DNA of 5,262 nucleotides from CBCPMX01 sp965120355 (GTDB lineage Bacteria; Bacillota; Clostridia; Oscillospirales; Oscillospiraceae), in assembly GCA_965120355.1 (NCBI GenBank), contig CBCPMX010000024.1, positions 1 through 5,262 of the forward strand, in the 5' to 3' direction. Within the stretch, counting starts at the first letter, position 1. Each line of letters starts with the position of its first letter. The notes under the pieces were generated by a model. It worked only from the letters and a program-made list of their open reading frames with translations, was not told the origin of the DNA and ran no database searches. This document shows positions 1 through 5,262 of the stretch, one piece after another. Position numbers and translations under genes: made by a program.

Positions 1-1580
1 GCTTGCGCATACGTATTGATGTCAGAATAAATACTGTTATAGAGATAACTCTCGTCGGTGTTCATAACTGCATTGCTGGGATAATCATACTCATTATCTC
101 CCTGTCCCCAGATCTCCAGCGATGCCATCTGCGCATCCGTATAGGTGGAATACATTCTCTCTGGTATGCTGTATCCAAGGAACACTGTCGCGTACATCGC
201 CAAACCAAAGTTCATGTTCTGCGCTTCTGTAATTAATTCTGACAATTCCGGTTCGCCATTTTCGTTATAGTAGAACCCTTCTCCCTCGACGCCGTAATTG
301 AGCAGCAGGATCCCCTCGTCCGTATAGCGATAGTTTAGCCACAGTGCAGCAACCTCTGGATATTTGCAGGTGGTCGCTATGACTTCTCCGCCGCTGCCAG
401 CCAATTCCGCCGCCGCACTAATAGGGTTGACATCTCCTGAATGTTGAACTGCATCTTGAACCGGCCAGATGGCAAATGAATCGTCCTCACTAAACTGCGT
501 ATCAAATTCGTGCATTCTGGCCAATTCACATTGCCACAATCCCATATTATTGGTTGTGATCAAATCTACAGGCGCCGTGTTTGGATCCGTAACAGTATAA
601 AAGTTCGGGTCGATCAGGCCCTCTGCATACCATTGATGCATCAATGTCAAATATTCTCTGAACCCGTCTTCGATTAATCCAAAATGCACCTCGCCATTGA
701 CTTGATAAAACGGCGCGTCCATTTCAGAAATATAACCATTGACGCCAAATCCGGAACAGAACAGATTTCCGTTCATAACACCATACATGCCCAAGCTCAT
801 TGGGGCAGACGCACCCATCTCGTTCTTAAACGCGGTCAAAACCGTATGATATTCCTCATAGGTTTCGGGATAGTCCATCCCCAGTTGCGTCAACCAGTCG
901 CTTCGGATTACAAGCCCAAAATTTGCCGGTGTGTTTTCCCCATACATACTGATAACACTCAAATATCTCCCGTCTGAACTTTGGGCAGCACGCATATATT
1001 CCGTGTTCGTTCCCAATATCGCGTAGTAATCTTTGAGATACGTATCTATATATGGTGTCAAATCAATGGATATTTCTTGCTCATTGGCCTGTTCAGCGGA
1101 TAAATTACCACTGGCAGGGAAAACATCTACATAGTCGCCCGAGACAATCATCAGGTCAAAATCCTGCCCCATATTAAACGGGGAAGATTCAACATATTCC
1201 ACTTGCACCCCCGTTGCTTCTTCCAATGCACGATAGACAGATGCATCCTCTGCCGCGCAAACGGAAGACAAGTCCGGATTCCAGGAAATCCAATACGAGA
1301 TGGAAATCTCTTTATCCTCAATGGGCAGCGAATACGCTAGGGCTTCTGGTTCTGTAGGTTCTGCGCCATCTTCAGCGCTTGGCGTCTGTGTTTCTGTTTC
1401 CACGTCCGAAGCGCTTGCTTGTTCCTCCGCCACAGCACGTTCCTCCTGTTCCTGTGTGGTGGATGCGGGTGTAGATTCGGTTTGCGCTTCTGCCGCGGTC
1501 GTTCCTCCGCCGCATCCTGCAAGAAGCGCCGTCAGCAGGAGCAGTACCAGCAGGAAACTCATTTGTCGTTTGTACTTCAT
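1..1580 (-). CDS. extracellular solute-binding lipoprotein of an ABC importer (3' end outside window)
   Basis: Likely the membrane-anchored substrate receptor of an ABC importer, acting on the outer face of the cytoplasmic membrane. The frame is open for 526 codons from the ATG at 1580 and runs off the left edge without a stop. Residues 1-22 form a lipoprotein signal: basic start (KYKR), a Leu-rich core, then lipobox LLAGC with Cys23 as the lipidated residue. Residues 24-86 are a low-complexity Thr/Glu/Ala/Ser tether. The globular domain starts near residue 90 (ISISYWISWNP). It carries the pattern seen in large family-1 (LplA/YtcQ-like) binding proteins: EEATGVQVEY (120-129), then a DFDLMIVSGDY stretch (140-150) and later YAEGLIDPNF. 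An AAAGGAGG ribosome site supports the start. Permease genes would be expected past the left edge. The LplA-like family often binds oligosaccharides, but the ligand here is unknown. The gene is clearly poorer in G+C than its neighbours. Confidence 0.9.
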   Translation of the reverse strand, partial: MKYKRQMSFLLVLLLLTALLAGCGGGTTAAEAQTESTPASTTQEQEERAVAEEQASASDVETETQTPSAEDGAEPTEPEALAYSLPIEDKEISISYWISWNPDLSSVCAAEDASVYRALEEATGVQVEYVESSPFNMGQDFDLMIVSGDYVDVFPASGNLSAEQANEQEISIDLTPYIDTYLKDYYAILGTNTEYMRAAQSSDGRYLSVISMYGENTPANFGLVIRSDWLTQLGMDYPETYEEYHTVLTAFKNEMGASAPMSLGMYGVMNGNLFCSGFGVNGYISEMDAPFYQVNGEVHFGLIEDGFREYLTLMHQWYAEGLIDPNFYTVTDPNTAPVDLITTNNMGLWQCELARMHEFDTQFSEDDSFAIWPVQDAVQHSGDVNPISAAAELAGSGGEVIATTCKYPEVAALWLNYRYTDEGILLLNYGVEGEGFYYNENGEPELSELITEAQNMNFGLAMYATVFLGYSIPERMYSTYTDAQMASLEIWGQGDNEYDYPSNAVMNTDESYLYNSIYSDINTYAQ

Positions 1581-1658
1581 GTTATCCTCCTTTGCTGTGT
1601 GATGGATGGTCCTATGGTCGTTATCTAATTGGGAACTTTCAAAATCGCGCTGCCGAAA
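1581..1658 (-). other. short gap between flavoprotein and lipoprotein genes
   Basis: These 78 bases lie between the flavoprotein stop and the lipoprotein start. I see no stem followed by a T run and no convincing -10/-35 pair, only the ribosome site at the downstream end. The simplest reading is that the two genes share a transcript, but a weak internal promoter cannot be excluded. Confidence 0.5.
1586..1593 (-). promoter_or_regulatory. ribosome binding site of the solute-binding lipoprotein gene
   Basis: Reads AAAGGAGG on the minus strand, a near-perfect anti-16S match, five bases before the ATG at 1580. It fixes the start directly upstream of the lipoprotein signal peptide and suggests high translation, as expected for an abundant receptor. 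Confidence 0.85.
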
Positions 1659-3278
1659 TCACACCCTGGCCAAATATTTCCCCAACTCCCTGCCCAAGGT
1701 CCAGGCGATGCCAATACTGACACCGGCCACCGGTGTAGAGTACTGGACGCCGAACCGGCGGCCACAGCAGTTTCCCGTGGCATACAGGCCGGGGATCACA
1801 TCCAAATTCTCGTCATAAACTTGCTGGTGATCGTCCGTCCAAAGGCCGTCTACGGTCACCATCGGTCCCATGCCGCCGCCCTCGCGGCGATCGGTCAGCA
1901 TGCCGTAATACGGCGCTGTATCCAGTGGAACCAGCAAAGATGGATCCTTCCCGAAATCCTCGTCGCGCCCCTTCGCACAAAGCGCATTATACCGCGCCAC
2001 AGAATCCAGTAGATTTTGCTTCAGCTTCCCGCTGAAGCCCAGCAGATCCGCCAGCTCTTCCAGAGAATTTGCGGCATAGAGCTTCGGCGATACCGCGCCT
2101 TTGGGTGCACGGGGGTCCGGTGCGGCATAGCCCTGTGCACCGGCCTTCCGCGCCCCCTCCAGATAGTCCAGGGCAGTCTGCATTCGTGGGTCCGCCGGAT
2201 TGTTGATCCAAAGGGAGCCATGAACCGGCGCCTGTCGCTGCAGCAGGTCCTCTACCTTGCCGTCAAACAGGTTCACAAAAATCCCGGGCTTCTGTCTGGC
2301 GCCTTCGATCCCGGAAAACTCGCCATCAGCAAATCCTTCATTGCAATAGCGTTGATTTTCTCCGTTGAGCCACAGCGTCGCCGTGATGTTCAGCGGAGAG
2401 TTGGGAGACGCCGTGTTGCCGCCCATACAGGCGATGGGGCCGGGCGCCATGCGTCCGCCGGCCCAGACGCCCATCCGGATGCCGCTGCCGTCGCGGCTCA
2501 GACCACCGATTCGCTTTGTCTTCGGTCCGGCCAAGGTCACCAGCTCGTCGCACAGATCCCGCATCATCTCTTCATTGTGCCCAAAATCTCCCGCTGCCAG
2601 GACCACCGCCTTGGCTGCCCGAAAACGCACATATCCGCCGTGTTTCTCCCGTGCAATCACTGCGGTGACACGTCCATTTTTCTTTTCCAGCTGTTCTGCC
2701 ACAGTGGAAAAGAAAAACTTCGCACCACGTTTCTTTGCCAGCGCAATATTGGCCACCACCGCTTCGGTGATACCCTTGTCATGCCACAGTTCCTCCGGGA
2801 AGGTCGCAGTGCCGATCCAGGACTTGATGCCGTTGAGCACACCGGCATAGTGTTTTGGCGCAGGCCAATACCGTACCTGTACATTTTCCCGCTGCTCCTC
2901 GCTCAGCGCTTCCAGGAACCAGTCAAAGCAGTCTCCGCAGTTCCTCACAAACTGCATAACCAACCGGGGATTGCTGCGATTGCCGCTGCGCAGCTGCCAG
3001 TCGTTAAAGAACTCCAGTTCATCTACCTCCGGAACTCCCTTTTCCCGGAGAAAGCGGGAATTGATATGTCCAAAGTCAATGCCATAGGCCCAGTAGTTTT
3101 TTTCCACCATGGTCTCCAGCACATGGACCGACAGGCCAGCCTCGGCACATGCACGGGCTGCCGCCACGCCAGAATGTCCCGCCCCAACAATGACCACCTC
3201 GGCTTCTCGCTCCGTCTGGATTTGTTCTTCCGGAATGGGCGCCGGCGGCGTTCTCCAGGAGTGTGTTTCTTTTTTCAA
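1659..3278 (-). CDS. FAD-dependent oxidoreductase, fumarate reductase/FAD_binding_2 type
   Basis: A 539-residue flavoprotein, probably a cytoplasmic reductase or dehydrogenase: no Tat or Sec signal and no membrane segment is visible. The dinucleotide-binding fold runs from VVIVGAGHSG (28-37) to the acidic end of the second strand, VHVLE (51-55). Further family landmarks are VVLAAGDFGHNEEM (225-238), RDGSGIRMGVWAGG (262-275), NGENQRYCNEG (305-315), PYYG (456-459), GGGMG (467-471) and the FAD-closing GLYATGNCCGRRFG (497-510), followed by VAGVSIGIAWTLGRELG. The start chosen is TTG at 3278, preceded by GGAGAGGAGG. The in-frame ATG at 3314 overlaps a perfect TATAAT box and lacks a good ribosome site. 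The usual fumarate-reductase GGNS loop after the first FAD segment and the Arg-Gly substrate motif are not recognisable, so fumarate itself is an unlikely substrate. Family members handle enoates, ketosteroids and similar compounds. The specific substrate is unknown. Confidence 0.88.
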   Translation of the reverse strand: MKKETHSWRTPPAPIPEEQIQTEREAEVVIVGAGHSGVAAARACAEAGLSVHVLETMVEKNYWAYGIDFGHINSRFLREKGVPEVDELEFFNDWQLRSGNRSNPRLVMQFVRNCGDCFDWFLEALSEEQRENVQVRYWPAPKHYAGVLNGIKSWIGTATFPEELWHDKGITEAVVANIALAKKRGAKFFFSTVAEQLEKKNGRVTAVIAREKHGGYVRFRAAKAVVLAAGDFGHNEEMMRDLCDELVTLAGPKTKRIGGLSRDGSGIRMGVWAGGRMAPGPIACMGGNTASPNSPLNITATLWLNGENQRYCNEGFADGEFSGIEGARQKPGIFVNLFDGKVEDLLQRQAPVHGSLWINNPADPRMQTALDYLEGARKAGAQGYAAPDPRAPKGAVSPKLYAANSLEELADLLGFSGKLKQNLLDSVARYNALCAKGRDEDFGKDPSLLVPLDTAPYYGMLTDRREGGGMGPMVTVDGLWTDDHQQVYDENLDVIPGLYATGNCCGRRFGVQYSTPVAGVSIGIAWTLGRELGKYLARV

Positions 3279-3281
3279 GCC

Positions 3282-3295
3282 GTGTCCTCCTCTCC
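3282..3295 (-). promoter_or_regulatory. ribosome binding site deciding the TTG start of the flavoprotein
   Basis: The minus strand carries GGAGAGGAGG just upstream of TTG 3278, with the GGAGG core at 3290-3286 and seven bases between core and start. No comparable site precedes the in-frame ATG at 3314, so this element decides the start. Confidence 0.75.
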
Positions 3296-3312
3296 TGCTT
3301 TTTTGTGTTTCC

Positions 3313-3318
3313 ATTATA
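3313..3318 (-). promoter_or_regulatory. -10 box of the flavoprotein promoter
   Basis: Perfect TATAAT on the minus strand. Transcription would begin near 3305, giving a leader of about 27 bases that contains the ribosome site for the TTG start. At 17-base spacing the -35 hexamer is only TTTTCG, a poor match, which suggests a promoter needing an activator. The -35 position falls within a 12-base palindrome. Confidence 0.65.
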
Positions 3319-3329
3319 AAGGGAGTCCT

Positions 3330-3341
3330 TTTTCGCGAAAA
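3330..3341. promoter_or_regulatory. 12-base perfect palindrome, candidate operator
   Basis: TTTTCGCGAAAA is perfectly self-complementary and covers the -35 position of the flavoprotein promoter. Its place and symmetry fit a binding site for a dimeric repressor. AraC proteins more often use direct repeats, so the binding protein may not be the neighbouring regulator. Confidence 0.4.
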
Positions 3342-3344
3342 GCG

Positions 3345-3379
3345 ACAATTTTTTAAGGAGTCATGCGCAGAAAAATTGT
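3345..3379. repeat. inverted repeat upstream of the flavoprotein promoter
   Basis: ACAATTTTT (3345-3353) and AAAAATTGT (3371-3379) are exact reverse complements separated by 17 bases. Relative to the predicted start near 3305 they span about -40 to -74, where an activator would bind. Both arms are A/T-rich, so chance cannot be excluded. Confidence 0.35.
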
Positions 3380-3397
3380 GTCCTTTGCACAAACAGT

Positions 3398-3455
3398 GTA
3401 CTACCGCAGGCTGGCAGGCCGCCGTATGGCGGTTCCTGCCGGCCTGCGGGAGTAC
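3398..3455 (-). terminator. long G+C-rich hairpin after the regulator gene
   Basis: Arms 3398-3423 and 3428-3455 pair around a four-base loop (3424-3427). On the minus-strand RNA there are 24 Watson-Crick pairs, two mismatches (3403/3450 and 3412/3441) and a two-base bulge at 3433-3434. It begins 16 bases after the regulator stop codon, which fits a terminator or a 3'-end-protecting stem. No T run follows on either strand, so it is not a classical intrinsic terminator. It could also be an attenuator or a dispersed palindromic repeat. Confidence 0.5.
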
Positions 3456-3471
3456 GCATCGTCCGATTTCT

Positions 3472-4788
3472 CTATTCCGACACACCTTCGCCGCGAGCTG
3501 CCTTCCGGTACTCCGACGCGCTTTTCCCCTCCAATTTGCGAAAAGTCCGGTTGAATGTGCGGCGGTTGGTATATCCGCAGCTGCTCCAGATTTCATCAAT
3601 ACTATTCTCAGAATTTTCTAGCTTTTCCTTGACGTGCACCAACCGCTGCGTATGGATAAAAGTCAGAACGCCAATGCCGTAGATCTGTTTAAAGGATCGG
3701 GAGAGATAAGACTGGTTCATGTCAAACAGATCACAGAGCTTTGCCAGGCAGAGATCACAGTCCGCATAATGTTCCGTGATATACCGGGCGATGTCCTCGA
3801 TTTTGGACTGCTGCGCCTGGTCAGAGTCGCGCATCCGCGTCTCCAGATCCTCGAACAGTTCCCGCAACAGCTCCAGCAGTTCCTCTTTGGTGTCCAAGGG
3901 GCGCAGATACAGGTAATTCACGTCAATGGCCGAAATGCCAAGAACGTTCAGCAGCCCCTCCATATGATTCAGAAACCGCAGCTTGGCCAGCTCAAAAGGC
4001 AGCTCAGGCGTCTGCAAATCCCGAACCGTCAGCTTTTCCAGCACCATCTGAGCCATTTCAAAATCGCGGCTGAGGATATACTGATAGAATTGCTTTTCCA
4101 GCTTGGCGTCCGGCGGCGGCGCTGCGTCGGAAGGCACCGGATGGACTTGGCGAGTATTGGCGATCCGGCGGACACTGCACTGCTGCCGAATCAAATTATT
4201 CACTGTAATACGGGCATACGGCAGCTTTTCATGGCCCTGGACAATGGGACTCATGGCCACAACCAGGTTTACGCCGTAATTTCGCGCAATCAAAGCGACC
4301 GTGTCCTGCATGGCAGCGTCCAGAGCCTGCAGCATGCGCTCCTCTGCCTGGTCCTCGTCCGGCAGATTGATGAGAATATTGGCAAAGGCCGTATCCGACT
4401 CGCAGCAGGTGGCAATGCTGTAAGGCCCCAGCGCCGCTTCAAAGACGCCGTAAATGGCGCTTTTCATCATCTCCACATACCGCTGGGAAAAGCGGCCGGA
4501 ATCATTGTCGAAAAACAGCTGAGATTTGTCCACCAGCTCCATGGCTGCCACAATGAAGAATTCTGACTCGAAGCCGGCGCCCAGCAGCGCCGTGTCGTCG
4601 GGCGGCGGCGCTTTCCCATAGAGCATCACCTCTGTGTTGGCCCGGCGAAGCATCATACGCGCTTCCCGGAGATCCTCTTCCTGCTGCGCCACGATGCTCA
4701 ACAGCGCATCAAGCTGGTTTTTGATTTCAGACACAACACCGGACGTTGCCTTGCTGCTTGGAGACAATGGTGCAAACGGAATTTCCAT
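3472..4788 (-). CDS. AraC-family transcriptional regulator, soluble YesN-like form
   Basis: A 438-residue DNA-binding regulator. The C-terminal ~110 residues (from KIEDIARYI at 329) are a clear AraC double helix-turn-helix: first unit around 346-371 (LCLAKLCDLFDMNQSYLSRSF), second around 396-429 (SIDEIWSSCGYTNRRTFNRTF, ending at a SASEYRK tail). Residues 20-55 form a charged, heptad-like helix that may be a short coiled coil. The middle (about 70-210) resembles the degenerate cyclase-like region found in membrane-bound YesN-type regulators, but no membrane segment precedes it, so the protein should be cytoplasmic. Such regulators commonly control an adjacent transporter or catabolic operon. 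It is divergent from the old yellow enzyme gene and upstream of the flavoprotein gene, so both promoters are candidate targets. The ATG at 4788 is preceded by AGAGGAG about nine bases away. The ligand is not evident. Confidence 0.9.
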   Translation of the reverse strand: MEIPFAPLSPSSKATSGVVSEIKNQLDALLSIVAQQEEDLREARMMLRRANTEVMLYGKAPPPDDTALLGAGFESEFFIVAAMELVDKSQLFFDNDSGRFSQRYVEMMKSAIYGVFEAALGPYSIATCCESDTAFANILINLPDEDQAEERMLQALDAAMQDTVALIARNYGVNLVVAMSPIVQGHEKLPYARITVNNLIRQQCSVRRIANTRQVHPVPSDAAPPPDAKLEKQFYQYILSRDFEMAQMVLEKLTVRDLQTPELPFELAKLRFLNHMEGLLNVLGISAIDVNYLYLRPLDTKEELLELLRELFEDLETRMRDSDQAQQSKIEDIARYITEHYADCDLCLAKLCDLFDMNQSYLSRSFKQIYGIGVLTFIHTQRLVHVKEKLENSENSIDEIWSSCGYTNRRTFNRTFRKLEGKSASEYRKAARGEGVSE

Positions 4789-4865
4789 GAAGCTTCTCCT
4801 CTCTCGGCTGCTGATAGTTTTGCTGCCTATGTTTTTTGAAAACTGCGCAAGAAATTGCCGAATTT

Positions 4866-4874
4866 ATTATAACA
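4866..4874 (-). promoter_or_regulatory. extended -10 promoter of the AraC regulator gene
   Basis: The minus strand reads TGTTATAAT: a perfect TATAAT (4871-4866) preceded by the TGn extension, which can compensate for the absence of a good -35 (only TGTCCC at 17-base spacing). Transcription would begin near 4859, giving a leader of about 70 bases. Confidence 0.6.
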
Positions 4875-4930
4875 CAGGCATAAAACTTGGGACAGTTTTT
4901 TTCAACAGACCCATTCTTAAAAAATGCGTC

Positions 4931-4962
4931 TTGCTTTCCGCGGGCCGTGCAGATAGTATAAA
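4931..4962 (+). promoter_or_regulatory. promoter of the old yellow enzyme gene
   Basis: TTGCTT (4931-4936) is followed after 17 bases by TAGTAT (4954-4959), or after 20 bases by the better hexamer TATAAA (4957-4962). The imperfect choice suggests a regulated promoter. The expected start is near 4966-4969, about 30 bases before the ATG. Confidence 0.5.
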
Positions 4963-4983
4963 ATACGGAATCGAAACTGTGTC

Positions 4984-4989
4984 AGGAGG
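4984..4989 (+). promoter_or_regulatory. ribosome binding site of the old yellow enzyme gene
   Basis: AGGAGG lies seven bases before the ATG at 4997, an optimal site that fixes the start. The first base of the site is shared with the end of the candidate operator element at 4974-4984. Confidence 0.85.
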
Positions 4990-4996
4990 AACTTTT

Positions 4997-5262
4997 ATGG
5001 AAACACCGTATCCACATCTGCTAAGTCCATACAAGGTCGGCAATGTTTGGTTTAAAAATCGCATGTTGGCAGGCCCCCTGGGATTCTGCGTGCCCAATCA
5101 GGGATACATCCACGAACACAATCTGGAGTTTTATGAAATTCAGGCGTCCGGCGGCGCCGCCCGCGTGACCACAAACGACTATTCCGTCTCCGGCGGCGGC
5201 CTGGGCGGCCTCGATTTTCATGGGCCAGTGGATATCGAGATGGAAAAATGCCTCCAGGAATA
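4997..5262 (+). CDS. NADH:flavin oxidoreductase, old yellow enzyme family (N-terminal part only)
   Basis: The first 88 codons of an FMN-dependent ene-reductase-type enzyme; the rest lies past the right edge. Residues 8-27 match the family's opening strand, LLSPYKVGNVWFKNRMLAGP, equivalent to the usual SPxKIGxxxLKNRIxxxP that begins the TIM barrel and contacts FMN. Residues 36-53 (GYIHEHNLEFYEIQASGG) match the usual 'G..t...i.yY..rA.GG' element, followed by the strand ARVTTND in place of the usual GLIITE. A Gly-rich stretch (66-71) follows. Nothing in the visible part shows whether the C-terminal Fe-S and second flavin domain of the BaiCD/2,4-dienoyl-CoA reductase type is present. The family reduces, or in reverse forms, C=C bonds conjugated to carbonyl groups. 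Pairing with a nearby FAD_binding_2 enzyme suggests a shared pathway. No signal peptide is seen, so it is probably cytoplasmic. Confidence 0.85.
   Translation, partial: METPYPHLLSPYKVGNVWFKNRMLAGPLGFCVPNQGYIHEHNLEFYEIQASGGAARVTTNDYSVSGGGLGGLDFHGPVDIEMEKCLQE

Larger units (their letters stand above)
4789..4996. promoter_or_regulatory. divergent intergenic control region
   Basis: These 208 bases separate the regulator from the old yellow enzyme gene. They hold a promoter candidate on each strand and a pair of similar 11-base elements in opposite orientation (4888-4898 and 4974-4984). The stretch is notably A/T-rich compared with the flanking coding sequence. No small gene was seen in it. Confidence 0.7.

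Noticed and set aside
1300..1628. Ser/Ala- and Cys-rich plus-strand frames over the lipoprotein signal and tether region
   Set aside because: They are artefacts of reading the low-complexity tether backwards; the minus-strand frame has signal peptide, lipobox and ribosome site.
3312..3314. In-frame ATG as the flavoprotein start
   Set aside because: It overlaps the perfect -10 box and lacks a convincing Shine-Dalgarno sequence.
2016..3356. Long plus-strand open frame opposite the flavoprotein gene
   Set aside because: It is a shadow of the G+C-rich minus-strand gene. Its translation shows no recognisable family motif, while the opposite strand has complete FAD-binding signatures.
3398..3455. 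Hairpin as part of a CRISPR array or insertion-sequence end
   Set aside because: Only one copy is present in the window, with no spacer pattern, no flanking direct repeats and no transposase nearby.
3279..3599. N-terminal extension of the flavoprotein from an upstream ATG at 3599
   Set aside because: It would overlap the regulator gene, run through the hairpin and the TATAAT box, and add residues with no family similarity. The TTG at 3278 has the only strong ribosome site.
3634..4566. 310-codon plus-strand open frame opposite the AraC gene
   Set aside because: No ribosome site or domain was recognised, and the opposite strand encodes a full AraC helix-turn-helix pair.
4867..5221. Two short minus-strand frames over the start of the old yellow enzyme gene
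   Set aside because: Neither has a ribosome site or recognisable domain, and the plus strand carries a clear old yellow enzyme start with AGGAGG.

Overview
The window looks like an accessory catabolic locus from an anaerobic, Firmicutes-type (Clostridia-like) bacterium. This is an inference from style, not a species call. It rests on strong Shine-Dalgarno sequences (AAAGGAGG, AGGAGG), a well-placed TTG start, a lipobox lipoprotein of the kind Gram-positive bacteria use as the ABC substrate receptor, and a YesN-like AraC regulator.

Layout: three genes lie on the minus strand, in transcription order. They are an AraC-family regulator (4788 to 3472), a 539-residue FAD-dependent oxidoreductase of the fumarate reductase/FAD_binding_2 type (3278 to 1659), and an extracellular solute-binding lipoprotein (1580 running off the left edge). 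Diverging from the regulator on the plus strand is the first 88 codons of an old yellow enzyme (NADH:flavin oxidoreductase) that runs off the right edge. The regulator and the old yellow enzyme share a 208-bp divergent promoter region (4789-4996). The regulator and the flavoprotein are separated by 193 bp holding a large hairpin, two inverted repeats and a perfect TATAAT box. The flavoprotein and the lipoprotein gene are 78 bp apart with no terminator or clear promoter seen, so they may be co-transcribed.

Working model (inference): a substrate is captured outside the cell by the lipoprotein, imported by an ABC permease encoded beyond the left edge, and oxidised or reduced by two flavoenzymes that probably act on the same activated C=C/ketone chemistry. 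The AraC protein would control both the divergent and the downstream promoter. The substrate cannot be read from the sequence. Base composition changes sharply between the lipoprotein gene (42-55% G+C in sampled 60-base blocks) and the flavoprotein and regulator genes (65-73% in sampled blocks), which suggests the locus was assembled from parts of different origin. No tRNA, rRNA, CRISPR array or insertion sequence was seen.
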